DNA of 53,379 nucleotides from Clostridiaceae bacterium (GTDB lineage: Bacteria > Bacillota_A > Clostridia > Clostridiales > Clostridiaceae), in the NCBI GenBank assembly GCA_029256485.1, contig JAQSXU010000016.1, forward strand, positions 1 to 53,379. Reading direction: 5' to 3'. Position 1 is the stretch's first letter. Each line of letters opens with the position of its first letter. Position numbers and translations under genes: made by a program. Below, piece by piece: positions 37,355-46,581 of this stretch. The notes under the pieces were generated by a model, which saw only the letters and a program-made list of their open reading frames with translations, searched no databases and was not told the DNA's origin.

Positions 37355-37361
37355 CAATTTT

Positions 37362-37390
37362 AGGAGGTAAATATTCTTTACCTCCTTTTG
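37362..37390 (+). terminator. terminator after the CdaR/PucR gene
   Basis: A 10-bp perfect stem (AGGAGGTAAA 37362-37371, TTTACCTCCT 37377-37386) with a 5-nt loop is followed by TTTG. The T-run is weak. Confidence 0.6.
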
Positions 37391-37420
37391 AACATTCTAT
37401 ATATTAAAGAGGTAATAACT

Positions 37421-38431
37421 ATGAAGGCAACAATTAAAGAAGTAGCTAAACTAGCCGGCGTGGCCACATCCACAGTGTCAAGAGTAATATCAGACAGCCC
37501 AAGAATAAGCGATGAAACTAAAAAAAATGTTAAGGAGGCAATGGAGAAACTTGGGTATCATCCCAATGCCATTGCTAGGAGTCTTGTAAATAAATCTACA
37601 AAAACCATTGGGATTGTTATGCCCCAATCAACTCAAATGGCTTTCTTGAATCCATTTTTCCCGGAAGCATTGAGTGGTATTGCTGCAGCTGCACATGAAC
37701 AAGGATATTGTATCCTTCTTTCCACTGGTAATAATGATGAAGAGCAATTAGAATCAATAAGTAACATTGCTATGGGTGGAAGAGTAGACGGAATTATTAT
37801 AATGTATTCCTCCGTTGATAATGTTATACTAGATACTGTTCGAGGATTAAAAATACCTGTATTAATAATTGGTAAGCCCCTTAAGGCTAAGGGGGTACTT
37901 TATGTTGATAATGATAACGTAGAAGCTTGCTTTAATGTAACAGAAAAGCTTATCAAAAAAGGACACAAAAATATTGCATTGCTAGGAGGAAAACTAAAAT
38001 TAATAGTTTCCTTAGATAGATTAGATGGATATAGAAACGCCCTATTAAAATATAAAGTACCTTTTGCAAGAGAACTAATAAAAGAATGTGAGTTCACAAA
38101 AGAATGCGGCTATATGAAAATGAAAGAGCTGCTGCAGCTAAAAGATATTCCTACAGCGGTGGTGGCCACTGATGATGTTATGGCATTTGGTGCTATGGAC
38201 GCCATTAAAGAAGCAGGGTTTAGAATACCGGACGATATAGAGCTCATAAGTTTTAATAATGTTCCCTTGGCTGAGTTTGTTAATCCTTCGCTAACTTCAG
38301 TAGATATAAATGCACCAATGCTTGGATATGAGTCTGCAAGACTTATGATAGGAAAAATCAAGGGAAATACTAAAGAGAATAAAGTGATTGTGCCAACTAA
38401 ATTAATATATAGAGGATCATTTGTAGATTAA
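37421..38431 (+). CDS. LacI-family transcriptional regulator
   Basis: The 336-residue regulator has the LacI helix-turn-helix and hinge at the start (ATIKEVAKLAGVATSTVSRV; then NAIARSLVNKST) and a periplasmic-binding-protein-like effector domain (about 60-335). The reading frame opens at 37388, but the ATG at 37421 follows AAAGAGG and begins the HTH at the usual place. Given the MsmX-type ATPase and CdaR regulator next to it, a sugar operon repressor is likely; the effector is unknown. Confidence 0.93.
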   Translation: MKATIKEVAKLAGVATSTVSRVISDSPRISDETKKNVKEAMEKLGYHPNAIARSLVNKSTKTIGIVMPQSTQMAFLNPFFPEALSGIAAAAHEQGYCILLSTGNNDEEQLESISNIAMGGRVDGIIIMYSSVDNVILDTVRGLKIPVLIIGKPLKAKGVLYVDNDNVEACFNVTEKLIKKGHKNIALLGGKLKLIVSLDRLDGYRNALLKYKVPFARELIKECEFTKECGYMKMKELLQLKDIPTAVVATDDVMAFGAMDAIKEAGFRIPDDIELISFNNVPLAEFVNPSLTSVDINAPMLGYESARLMIGKIKGNTKENKVIVPTKLIYRGSFVD

Positions 38432-38469
38432 AACAATCAATAAATTTCTATTTATCGGGAGGATTACCC

Positions 38470-39207
38470 ATGAAGATTGACATAATAATTTCATCTGATG
38501 ATATAAAAGAGGCCAAGATTAAAAATAAGTCTGTTGTTGTAATTGATATGCTAAGGGCTACTTCAGTAATTACAACAGCTATAGCAAATGGCTGCACAGC
38601 TGTGATACCTGTATTGACAATAGAAGAGGCATTTGAAATTGCTAACAGGGATAGAAATAAGTACATATTAGGTGGGGAAAGAAGAGCTGTTAAGATAGAT
38701 GGGTTTGACTGCTCAAATTCACCGCTGGAATACACTGAGAGTAGAGTTAAAAATAAAACTGTAGTAATGACTACAACTAATGGTACAAGGGCAATTAAGG
38801 GATGCCATGGAGCAAAAAATATCATTATAGGAGCTATGATAAATTCTAAGGCAGTTGCCAATAGGGTAACAGCATTAGACAATGATATTACTTTAGTAAA
38901 TGCAGGAACTTATGGTGAGTTTTCAATAGACGATTTTATATGCAGCGGATACATTATAGATTGTATTTTAAAAATAGCACCTCATATTGAACTTTCTGAT
39001 GTGGCAAAAACTGCTCATTATATTTATAATGAGAATAAGGGAATCTATGGATTTATAGAGAAGGCAAGTCATTATAAAACTATAAAAAGGTTGAATCTGG
39101 AGGATGATTTAAAATATTGCTGCAGGAAGGACACCACAATGGTTGTACCAGAATACAAAGAAGGTATAATTGTTGATGCCAGCATTATAGGTGAACAAGC
39201 TGTTTAA
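38470..39207 (+). CDS. comB: 2-phosphosulfolactate phosphatase family protein (ComB)
   Basis: The 245-residue protein matches the ComB family: VVVIDMLRATSVITTAI (about 23-39), GGERRAVKIDGFDCSNSP (about 74-91) and MTTTNGTRAI (about 101-110). ComB in methanogens dephosphorylates 2-phosphosulfolactate in coenzyme M synthesis. In clostridia the true substrate is uncertain, so the name is by homology. The ATG follows CGGGAGG; a terminator follows. Confidence 0.88.
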   Translation: MKIDIIISSDDIKEAKIKNKSVVVIDMLRATSVITTAIANGCTAVIPVLTIEEAFEIANRDRNKYILGGERRAVKIDGFDCSNSPLEYTESRVKNKTVVMTTTNGTRAIKGCHGAKNIIIGAMINSKAVANRVTALDNDITLVNAGTYGEFSIDDFICSGYIIDCILKIAPHIELSDVAKTAHYIYNENKGIYGFIEKASHYKTIKRLNLEDDLKYCCRKDTTMVVPEYKEGIIVDASIIGEQAV

Positions 39208-39210
39208 CTT

Positions 39211-39250
39211 AAAAGTGTGCTATAAATTACTTTACAGCACACTTTTTATG
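39211..39250. terminator. terminator between comB and the rRNA methyltransferase gene
   Basis: AAAAGTGTGCT (39211-39221) pairs with AGCACACTTTT (39236-39246), an 11-bp stem followed by a T-run. The two genes are convergent, so it may act on both. Confidence 0.85.
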
Positions 39251-39255
39251 TTATC

Positions 39256-40431
39256 CTAAACTACTTGAAATATATAAAATTTAAGATAATAGGATTCATC
39301 GGAATTCCACAAAATTGGATGATCACAGGCTTGAGTTCTAAATTCAACTTGTCTAAGCATTCTTCTAGCATCTTTTGCTGCATCCTTAATGGTTTCACTG
39401 AATAATTCAGGATCCATAAAGTGAGAACATGAGCATGTAACCAGAAAACCGCCTGGTTTAACCATTTTTATGCCTCTTAAATTTATTTCTTTATAGCCTC
39501 TAACTGCACTTTTTACTGTTGATTTAGACTTGGTAAATGCAGGAGGATCTAAAATTACAACATCGTACTTTCTACCCTCTTTGGCCCATTCATGAAGAAC
39601 ATCAAATGCATTATGACATTCAAATTTAACTATATCAGATAAATTGTTTATTTCTGCATTTTTTTGTGCATCTTCTATAGCTAAATTAGATATATCCAGC
39701 CCTAAAACACTTTTTGCACCGGCAATTCCGGCATTGAGAGCAAATGATCCTGTGTGTGTAAAACAATCCAATACATCTGCATCCTTGCATAATTTATGAA
39801 TTGATTTTCTGTTTTCTTTTTGATCTAAGAAGAAACCAGTTTTTTGTCCATTTTCAATGTCTACAATATATTTAACACCATTTTCTACTATTTGAATTTT
39901 GGTGTCAAAAGCATCAGACAGAAATCCTTTAGTTTGTTCCATACCTTCTAATTCACGTACACGAACATCGCTTCTTTCATATATTCCCTTAGCATTAAAA
40001 TCTTCATTTAATATTTTAACAATTATATCCTTATATTTATCTATACCTAATGATAATGATTGTACCACATAGTAGTCTTCGTATTTGTCAATAATAAGCC
40101 CAGGAAGAAAGTCTGCTTCTCCAAATAAAACCCTGCAGCTTGAGGTATCAATTACCTTCTTTCTATATTCCCAGGCGTTTAATAACCTTCCTCTAAAAAA
40201 GTCCTCATTTATTTCCTCGTTAATATCTCTTGTCATTATTCTAAGAGTAATTTTAGAAACATCGTTTATGTAAGCTTTACCAATAAAATCATTTTTAAAA
40301 TTATATACTTCAACTATATCACCATTAGTATATTCTCCGTCATATCCTTCTATCTCATTTGAGTAAATCCAAGGATGGCCATTTTCAGCCTTTAAACCCT
40401 TACCTTTATATAAATAAAATTTACAAGCCAT
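39256..40431 (-). CDS. RlmI-like class I SAM-dependent 23S rRNA methyltransferase
   Basis: The protein of about 391 residues has a PUA-like N-terminal domain (about 1-75; HPWIYSNEI) and a Rossmann methyltransferase domain with VLDCFTHTGSFALNA (motif I), DVVILDPPAFTKS (motif IV) and a late CSCSHF. This fits RlmI-type 23S rRNA cytosine-C5 methyltransferases (position 1962 in E. coli). The frame continues to 40446, but the ATG at 40429-40431 follows GGAGGTAATTAAT and is preferred. Confidence 0.9.
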   Translation of the reverse strand: MACKFYLYKGKGLKAENGHPWIYSNEIEGYDGEYTNGDIVEVYNFKNDFIGKAYINDVSKITLRIMTRDINEEINEDFFRGRLLNAWEYRKKVIDTSSCRVLFGEADFLPGLIIDKYEDYYVVQSLSLGIDKYKDIIVKILNEDFNAKGIYERSDVRVRELEGMEQTKGFLSDAFDTKIQIVENGVKYIVDIENGQKTGFFLDQKENRKSIHKLCKDADVLDCFTHTGSFALNAGIAGAKSVLGLDISNLAIEDAQKNAEINNLSDIVKFECHNAFDVLHEWAKEGRKYDVVILDPPAFTKSKSTVKSAVRGYKEINLRGIKMVKPGGFLVTCSCSHFMDPELFSETIKDAAKDARRMLRQVEFRTQACDHPILWNSDESYYLKFYIFQVV

Positions 40432-40614
40432 ATTAATTACCTCCAAGTTTATTTCCTTAAGTAGTATACCACAACAATAAATTTTATAGTAGTTATATAT
40501 ATAATTTGAACTATGAAATGAAATCTTTACTTAAAAATACCTTTGACAGAATATATGTGAATAAATTAAACTATTTCTTGTGTGTACTTATTTTGTTTAA
40601 AAGGAGAAAAAATA

Positions 40615-42171
40615 ATGAGCATATTAACTGTAAAGAATATTAGCCATGGATTTGGTGATAGAGCAATATTTGAAGATGTATCATTTAGGCTGCTGAAAGG
40701 TGAGCACGTGGGATTCATTGGAGCAAATGGTGAAGGTAAGTCTACATTTATGAATATAATTACAGGCAAACTAATTCCAGATGAGGGAACCATAGAATGG
40801 TCAAATAGAGTAAGGGTAGGATATCTGGATCAGCATGCATCACTAGAAAAGGGCCAAACTATTAGAGATGTGTTAAAAGAAGCATTTAAATATCTTTTTG
40901 ATTTAGAAGAAGAAATGATAAGCATTACCGATAAAATGGCAGAGGCCAGTGAGAGCGAATTGGAAAAGCTTTTGGAGGATATGGGAACTATACAGGACTT
41001 ATTAGATCATAATGGATTTTACATTATTGATTCAAAGGTTGAAGAAGTTGCTGGGGGATTAGGATTAAGAGATGTTGGATTAGATAAAGATGTATCAGAT
41101 TTAAGTGGTGGACAGAGAACCAAGGTACTTCTTGCAAAGCTGCTTTTACAAAGCCCAGACATATTACTTCTGGATGAGCCTACTAATTATCTGGATGGAC
41201 AGCATATAGAATGGTTAAAAAGATATTTGCAAAGTTATGAAAATGCGTTTATATTAATATCTCATGATATACCATTTTTAAATAGTGTAATAAATTTGAT
41301 TTATCATGTAGAAAATAAGCAGTTAACTAGATATGTAGGTGATTACGATAATTTCATGAGGATTCATGAGGCAAATAAAAAACAGCTTGAAGCTGCATTT
41401 GAAAGACAGCAGCAGGAGATTGCCAGATTAGAGGACTTTGTAGCTAGAAATAAAGCTAGGGTTGCCACTACAGGAATGGCAAGAGCAAGGCAGAAAAAGC
41501 TGGATAAAATGGATATTATAGAATTGCCCAAAGAAAAAATCAAACCAGAGTTCAATTTTAAAGCAGCAAGAGCTTCTGGTAAGTTAATATTTGAAACAAA
41601 AGATCTTGTTATTGGATATGATGAACCATTGTCAAAACCATTAAATTTAATTATGGAAAGAGGTCAGAAAATAGCATTAGTTGGCGCCAATGGCTTAGGT
41701 AAAAGTACATTACTTAAGAGCTTACTAGGTGAAATTAAATCAATATCGGGAAGGGTAGAACTTGGTGATTATCAATATATAGGATATTTCCAGCAGGAGA
41801 TAAAGGAAGCAAATTATAACACTTGTATTGAAGAGCTATGGGGGGAGTTCCCTGGTTTTACTCAATATGAAATAAGAGCGTGCCTTGCAAAATGCGGATT
41901 AACAACACAGCATATTGAAAGTAAAATGGTGGTATTAAGCGGTGGAGAAGCAGCAAAGGTTAGAATATGTAAAATAATAAATAAAGAAACAAATATATTG
42001 GTACTGGACGAGCCTACTAACCACCTGGATGTATTTGCTAAAGAGGAATTAAAGAGAGCATTAAAGGAGTATAATGGAAGTATACTATTAGTTTGCCATG
42101 AACCAGAATTTTACCAGGATATTGTCACTGATGTGTGGAATTGTGAAAATTGGACAACTAAAATTGTATGA
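40615..42171 (+). CDS. ABC-F family ATPase
   Basis: The 518-residue protein has two ABC domains without membrane segments, which defines ABC-F. Walker A boxes are GANGEGKST and GANGLGKST, signatures LSGGQRTKV and LSGGEAAKV, and both Walker B boxes (LLLDEPTNYLD and LVLDEPTNHLD) are intact. A charged helical linker (about 235-310) lies between them. Such proteins act on ribosomes; some give resistance to ribosome-targeting antibiotics, others are housekeeping (YbiT/EttA-like), and the class is not resolved here. A GTG at 40582 is in frame; the ATG at 40615 follows AAAGGAG. Confidence 0.92.
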   Translation: MSILTVKNISHGFGDRAIFEDVSFRLLKGEHVGFIGANGEGKSTFMNIITGKLIPDEGTIEWSNRVRVGYLDQHASLEKGQTIRDVLKEAFKYLFDLEEEMISITDKMAEASESELEKLLEDMGTIQDLLDHNGFYIIDSKVEEVAGGLGLRDVGLDKDVSDLSGGQRTKVLLAKLLLQSPDILLLDEPTNYLDGQHIEWLKRYLQSYENAFILISHDIPFLNSVINLIYHVENKQLTRYVGDYDNFMRIHEANKKQLEAAFERQQQEIARLEDFVARNKARVATTGMARARQKKLDKMDIIELPKEKIKPEFNFKAARASGKLIFETKDLVIGYDEPLSKPLNLIMERGQKIALVGANGLGKSTLLKSLLGEIKSISGRVELGDYQYIGYFQQEIKEANYNTCIEELWGEFPGFTQYEIRACLAKCGLTTQHIESKMVVLSGGEAAKVRICKIINKETNILVLDEPTNHLDVFAKEELKRALKEYNGSILLVCHEPEFYQDIVTDVWNCENWTTKIV

Positions 42172-42185
42172 TAGTTTCATGTTAT

Positions 42186-42220
42186 AAGGAGTTAGTGCAA
42201 GTTAAACTAACTCCTTTTAT
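42186..42220 (+). terminator. terminator after the ABC-F gene
   Basis: An 11-bp perfect stem (AAGGAGTTAGT 42186-42196, ACTAACTCCTT 42206-42216) is followed by TTATTG. Confidence 0.85.
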
Positions 42221-42338
42221 TGTATTATGTTGTAATTGTAGGAACACGCGGGGTTTTGAATTAACATAATATAAAGATATATATTATTAAATCTTTATGT
42301 TATAGTATACTTGGAAGTATTTAAAGGAGTGGTTGCCA

Positions 42339-42410
42339 ATGAGTAAGATGATTAATATGCCAGAATTTATATATAACTACTTCCAATATGGTCACTTAAT
42401 GTTGTTTTGA
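42339..42410 (+). CDS. possible 23-residue peptide
   Basis: Within the 370-bp gap between ABC-F and GNAT genes is a short frame, ATG to TGA, with AAAGGAGTGG at normal spacing. The peptide begins MSKMINMPEFIYN and has no known domain. It may be a leader, a small protein or a gene remnant. Apart from the terminator it is the only supported content of this gap. Confidence 0.3.
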   Translation: MSKMINMPEFIYNYFQYGHLMLF

Positions 42411-42541
42411 TGTAAAGATAAAATGAATATTAAGTTATGTCTTCATAATATGCAGATTGATTCATATATATTGGAGTAGTTAAAAAACTATTTCAGGGTA
42501 TAGTTATGTCCGAATTTTGATTTTATGGAGGCACAGTAAAA

Positions 42542-43105
42542 ATGAGTTATGAATTAATTGAAAGAAATGATATTACAGGAATAAAGGCAATAAACCAGGA
42601 ATTAAAAACAGAAAGATTAAGCTTATTACCTTTGCAGTCACATCAACTTGTATTATCATTAGAGGATTATGTAAAAATGCAAACTGATTTGGGGTTAAAG
42701 GTAAACAATACGACTCTTGATGAAGAAATGCAGTATGCAATGAAGGTAAGGTTAAGAAAGGTACTGGAGGATGTTGAAAATTACTTATGGTTAACTAATT
42801 GGGCTATAGTTCATAAAGAGGAGAAACAGATAATTGGTTTTATAATGCTTAAAGGGTATCCCAACGAAATTGGTGAGGTAACTGTTGGGTATGGCATTGA
42901 AGAAAGATATAGAAGAAATGGATATGCTACTGAGGCATTAAAAGCATTAACCCAATGGATTTTTAAAAATCCCAGAGCACTTTTTGTCATTGCAGATACA
43001 GAAAAGACAAATATACCATCGCACAAAGTTTTGGAAAATGTAGGCGCTGTCAAGTATAAAGAAACTAATGAAATAGTATGGTGGAGAGTGGAGAGGGAAA
43101 ATTAA
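42542..43105 (+). CDS. GNAT family N-acetyltransferase (RimJ/RimL-like)
   Basis: The 187-residue protein fits the RimJ/RimL branch of GNAT acetyltransferases: LKTERLSLLPL near the start, EVTVGYGIEERYRRNGYATEALKALTQW (acetyl-CoA site region, about 115-142) and NIPSHKVLENVGAVKYKE (about 159-176). An insertion of about 60 residues after the first strand (about 37-90) is longer than usual. The ATG follows ATGGAGG. The acceptor substrate is unknown. Confidence 0.88.
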   Translation: MSYELIERNDITGIKAINQELKTERLSLLPLQSHQLVLSLEDYVKMQTDLGLKVNNTTLDEEMQYAMKVRLRKVLEDVENYLWLTNWAIVHKEEKQIIGFIMLKGYPNEIGEVTVGYGIEERYRRNGYATEALKALTQWIFKNPRALFVIADTEKTNIPSHKVLENVGAVKYKETNEIVWWRVEREN

Positions 43106-43210
43106 AAATATATTGATAGAAAAACATACACACCCTATGTACTCTTTGTTGGGCAACTAAAATCGTTTAGCATCCATAATAAAACTATAAATTATTGTAA
43201 ATAATATCAT

Positions 43211-43250
43211 AACAGAAATAATATTAACGAATATTATTTCTGTTTTTTTA
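43211..43250 (+). terminator. terminator after the GNAT gene
   Basis: A 15-bp perfect stem (AACAGAAATAATATT 43211-43225, AATATTATTTCTGTT 43230-43244) with an AACG loop leads into seven Ts. Confidence 0.92.
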
Positions 43251-43383
43251 TTTATTTGAGTAGACCATAACAAAATGGAATGCAGTATTACTAATAGAGC
43301 ATGTATATTTTACCAATTTAATGATATAATAATGTTTGGAATATTTTGAGAATTAATTAAATTAATTAAGGGGGGTAAATATT

Positions 43384-44955
43384 TTGAACAAAAGGTTAAA
43401 AGCTACAGTATGTGCAGTAGTAGCAACATGTTCATTTTTAGCTGTACAAGGTACTCTAGGTGTAAGACCAATTGGTGTAGATGTTGTTTCAGCAGCTACA
43501 ACAGGAACTCCGGCACCAGCTCCAGCTCCAGCAAAGAGTAATACAGGAACAACAAGCTATACATCAAATTACAGATCAACAAATGCATCAGTTTTACTTA
43601 AAATTGGTTCTGTAGGTGATTCTGTTAAGTCTTTACAAACTAGTCTTAATAATATTGGGTACAAGCTTGACGTTGATGGTTTCTTCGGACCTTTAACTTT
43701 AAATGCAGTTAAAGACTTCCAAAAACAAAACGGTCTTGTAGTTGATGGAATAGTTGGTCCAAATACTTATGGAGTATTAAATCCAACTACACCAACAGCT
43801 GTACTTAGAATAGGTAATACAGGAAGTGATGTTACATTCCTGCAAAAGAATCTTAATAAGGCTGGATATAACCTTGCTGTTGATGGCATTTTTGGACAAT
43901 TAACCTTAAATGCGGTTAAAGACTTTCAAAAATCAAATGGTCTTGCAGTTGATGGACTAGCTGGTCCGAAAACGTTTGCTGCATTAAATTCAAAAGTAAC
44001 TGCGGTTGTAACACCAGCACCGACACCAACACAACCAGCACCAGAGACACCTGTAGATGTAGTATCATCTGCTTCAATAGTAGACAATGCAGATGCATTC
44101 CAAAAAGCAATAGTACCAAAATCAAAGGGTGGAAAATGGATTATTGCTATAACAAAAGATGTAACTACCGATAAAGCACTTGTTTTAGATGGACAATTTG
44201 TAAATACAAAAACTCCACCAGCTATTCAGCGTAAAATAGCTCTTTATTCTCAAGATGACAAACATGTTGTAACTGCTAGATTTACTTTAACAGCACCAAA
44301 ACTAACTATATTGAGTCCAAATGCTAGTGTTGAACATGGAAATTTCAAGGGTGATGTTTATGTTTCAGCACCAAACTTTAAGTTAATTAATGCTAAGATT
44401 GATGGAAATATCTACTTCACTAATAAAGCAGCTAAAGATACATTTACCATAGCTGATAAAGATGGTGATGAAAAAACAGTTGTAACAGGAAAACAAGAAC
44501 TAAAATTGAATTCAGATGTAGACGTTGTTACGTCAGCTTCAATAGTAAACAACAATGATGCTTTTGAAAAGGCAATAAGCAAAGATGGAAAGTGGATTAT
44601 TGCAGTTCTTGATAATTTAACTTTTAATAAGGAAATTGTATTAGATGGAACATTTAATAACACAAAAACTCCACCAGCTCAACAACGTAAAATAGCTCTT
44701 TATGCTCATGATGATAATAAGGTTACAGATGGTAGATTTATGTTAACAGCTCCAAAGTTAACCGTCAAGAGTCCAAGTGCTAGTATTCAACATGGAGTTT
44801 TTAAAGGAGATGTTTATGTTTCAGCACCAAACTTCTCATTAACTGATGCTATAGTTGACGGAAATATATATTTCACTTCTCCTGAATATAAATCTACATT
44901 CAAAATGGATGCTGATAGTGTCATAACAGGACAACAATGGTTAACAACTAAATAA
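43384..44955 (+). CDS. secreted protein: two PG-binding_1 domains and a duplicated beta-rich domain
   Basis: The 523-residue protein has a signal peptide (cleavage probably after SAA near residue 38), a Pro/Ala linker, and two PG_binding_1 repeats (about 72-135 and 142-205; each with VDGxFGxLTLNAVKDFQK). A second Pro/Thr linker (about 210-222) is followed by two copies of a domain of about 145 residues. Each copy starts VDVV-SASIV, contains GKWIIA and NTKTPPAxQRKIALY, and ends with a short beta-solenoid-like stretch GDVYVSAPNF then DGNIYFT. It probably binds the cell wall and exposes a filament- or carbohydrate-like structure. The start is a TTG after GGGGGT. Confidence 0.85.
   Translation: MNKRLKATVCAVVATCSFLAVQGTLGVRPIGVDVVSAATTGTPAPAPAPAKSNTGTTSYTSNYRSTNASVLLKIGSVGDSVKSLQTSLNNIGYKLDVDGFFGPLTLNAVKDFQKQNGLVVDGIVGPNTYGVLNPTTPTAVLRIGNTGSDVTFLQKNLNKAGYNLAVDGIFGQLTLNAVKDFQKSNGLAVDGLAGPKTFAALNSKVTAVVTPAPTPTQPAPETPVDVVSSASIVDNADAFQKAIVPKSKGGKWIIAITKDVTTDKALVLDGQFVNTKTPPAIQRKIALYSQDDKHVVTARFTLTAPKLTILSPNASVEHGNFKGDVYVSAPNFKLINAKIDGNIYFTNKAAKDTFTIADKDGDEKTVVTGKQELKLNSDVDVVTSASIVNNNDAFEKAISKDGKWIIAVLDNLTFNKEIVLDGTFNNTKTPPAQQRKIALYAHDDNKVTDGRFMLTAPKLTVKSPSASIQHGVFKGDVYVSAPNFSLTDAIVDGNIYFTSPEYKSTFKMDADSVITGQQWLTTK
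44053..44952 (+). repeat. in-gene tandem duplication of a ~150-codon domain
   Basis: Unit 1 (about 44053-44517) and unit 2 (about 44518-44952) encode homologous domains with long near-identical blocks, such as the NTKTPPA-RKIALY and KGDVYVSAPNF segments. Unit 1 carries a few extra residues. This indicates an internal duplication of moderate age. Confidence 0.85.
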
Positions 44956-44996
44956 CAGTTAATTAATAAGAGATTAAGTTAGAAACTAAGTTCATT

Positions 44997-45037
44997 AAAA
45001 GAGGTTTTACCATAAAAACAATGGTAAAACCTCTTTT
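44997..45037. terminator. strong terminator after the PG-binding protein gene
   Basis: A perfect 17-bp stem (44997-45013 with 45021-45037) and 7-nt loop is followed by TTTTATTAG. The gene on the other side (apbE-like) is convergent, so it may act both ways. Confidence 0.92.
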
Positions 45038-45101
45038 ATTAGCTAAAATATTTTTATATGTTTAGCGAAAATTTGTTATAAATTAAATACTAATGTCAGC
45101 A

Positions 45102-46184
45102 TCAGTTAGCAAACTTAAAATCACTGCTTAAATCCATAATTTTATCCTTAAATCCTTTTGTCGTATATATTTTATTGTCTGTTGTGGTAATTTCACAGGA
45201 TACATCTTCTATATTATTTGCAAACTGAATGCCTTTCTCAGGTCCCATGACAAAAACTGTAGTTGTTAAAATATCAGCTACCATATTTTTATCTGGAACA
45301 CTGTTATTAATTATTATTGTATCAGACATTACACCAGTATCTGCCGGATATCCTGTAGCTGAATTCATTATATGGTGATATCTTTTGCCATTTTTTATGA
45401 AAAATCTTTCATAATCTCCAGAGGTGGATAGTGCCTGATTTGAAATTCTTATAATTCCTAAATAAGTGCTGCTGTCATCATTTCTAGGATGTTTGATTCC
45501 AACTGACCAAGGCTTACCGTCCTGATTTGTACCAAGTGCGTATATAGTACTTGAGCCTAAATTAATAAGGCCCTTTTTAATTCCGTATTTGTCATAGATT
45601 TTCAACACTTCATCAGCAGCAAAACCTTTAGCAAGGCCACCTAAATCAATAGCCATTCCTGTCTTTTGGAGCATAACACTATTATCTGATTTATTAATGC
45701 TGATATTATTATATCCTACTAGTGAAAGCTTTGATTTTATTTCAGAGTCAGAGGGCAGCCTCTCTTCATCTGTTCCAATACCCCATAGGTTTATTATTGG
45801 GCCCGTAGTTATATCAAATGCTCCCCCACTTAGTTTTGAGTACTTTATTGATGTTTCTATCATTTTAATTATCTCAGGATGTACTTTTACATACTCTTTT
45901 CCAGCTGCAGCGTTAATTTTATAAACATCGCTTGTATTTATGGTAGTGCTTGCAAGCTTGTCTAGTTCATCTACTCTTTTAAAACTTTCATCTACAGCAG
46001 CCTTAGCATTCGGTCCATAGGCTTTTAATGTTATAACTGTATCCATCATTGTATTTGTTTGCTGATAAGGCTGATCATTTGTTTTTTCAGAAGATTGTCC
46101 GGTTGTTTTATTGTTATTACTACAAGATACAAGAAATATGATTGATACAGCGCAAATTACTAGTGCCCTTACTATTTTTTTCAT
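45102..46184 (-). CDS. ApbE-family FAD:protein FMN transferase, lipoprotein
   Basis: The protein of about 360 residues has a lipoprotein signal with lipobox LVSC and an ApbE domain. Typical pieces are MDTVITLKAYG (about 47), DITTGPIINLWG (about 136-147), GMAIDLGGLAKGFAADEV (about 190-207) and SSTSGDYERFF in outline, plus a C-terminal Mg-binding segment. ApbE proteins attach FMN covalently to Thr in flavoproteins such as RnfG/NqrC outside the membrane. No Rnf genes are here. An upstream ATG at 46199 is possible, but the later ATG (MKKIVRAL) follows a GGGGG site and starts the signal peptide. Confidence 0.88.
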   Translation of the reverse strand: MKKIVRALVICAVSIIFLVSCSNNNKTTGQSSEKTNDQPYQQTNTMMDTVITLKAYGPNAKAAVDESFKRVDELDKLASTTINTSDVYKINAAAGKEYVKVHPEIIKMIETSIKYSKLSGGAFDITTGPIINLWGIGTDEERLPSDSEIKSKLSLVGYNNISINKSDNSVMLQKTGMAIDLGGLAKGFAADEVLKIYDKYGIKKGLINLGSSTIYALGTNQDGKPWSVGIKHPRNDDSSTYLGIIRISNQALSTSGDYERFFIKNGKRYHHIMNSATGYPADTGVMSDTIIINNSVPDKNMVADILTTTVFVMGPEKGIQFANNIEDVSCEITTTDNKIYTTKGFKDKIMDLSSDFKFAN

Positions 46185-46450
46185 ATTTTCCCCCCACATT
46201 TTGATAACATTATAGAATCTACATGATATTTATATATTGTTTCATATTCTTATGCCTCTATGCGAAGCTCTTTGAATTATAGATTAAATCTTATGAAAAT
46301 TTAAATTACTTCATAAGTATAAAATTTTCAATTTAGTATGTCAATCATTTAATAGCAAATTCCATTATAATGATATGGTAATATATATAATGGGGAAAGT
46401 TCAAAATGTTTACAATCATCCAATAAGAACACTTTATCAAGAGGGTGTTA

Positions 46451-46501
46451 ATGGATTGCGAAGAGTATGATTACTTTCTTTTAACAGTTATATCCAAATA
46501 A
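46451..46501 (+). CDS. possible 16-residue leader peptide upstream of marR
   Basis: A short frame, MDCEEYDYFLLTVISK, has AGAGGG before its ATG and ends just before the marR promoter. A TATAAT-like element lies about 60 bp upstream. It may be a leader or a chance frame. Between 46185 and 46516 nothing else is supported. Confidence 0.25.
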   Translation: MDCEEYDYFLLTVISK

Positions 46502-46516
46502 ATTTCTTTAACTATA

Positions 46517-46545
46517 TTGACAGATAAAACATTTAAATTTATAAT
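46517..46545 (+). promoter_or_regulatory. consensus sigma-A promoter of the marR-ABC operon
   Basis: TTGACA (46517-46522) and TATAAT (46540-46545) are perfect -35 and -10 elements, 17 bp apart. The -10 overlaps the first MarR-type operator, so repressor binding would block RNA polymerase. Confidence 0.9.
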
Positions 46546-46563
46546 TAGTTAGAAATCTAACAA
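46544..46563 (+). promoter_or_regulatory. MarR operator, copy 1
   Basis: ATTAGTTAGAAATCTAACAA contains the perfect inverted repeat GTTAGA-AA-TCTAAC (46548-46561). It overlaps the -10 element and predicted start point, 19 bp before the marR start codon. An identical 20-bp copy lies before the exporter genes. Confidence 0.8.
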
Positions 46564-46581
46564 AGTAATAGGAGTGATGAA

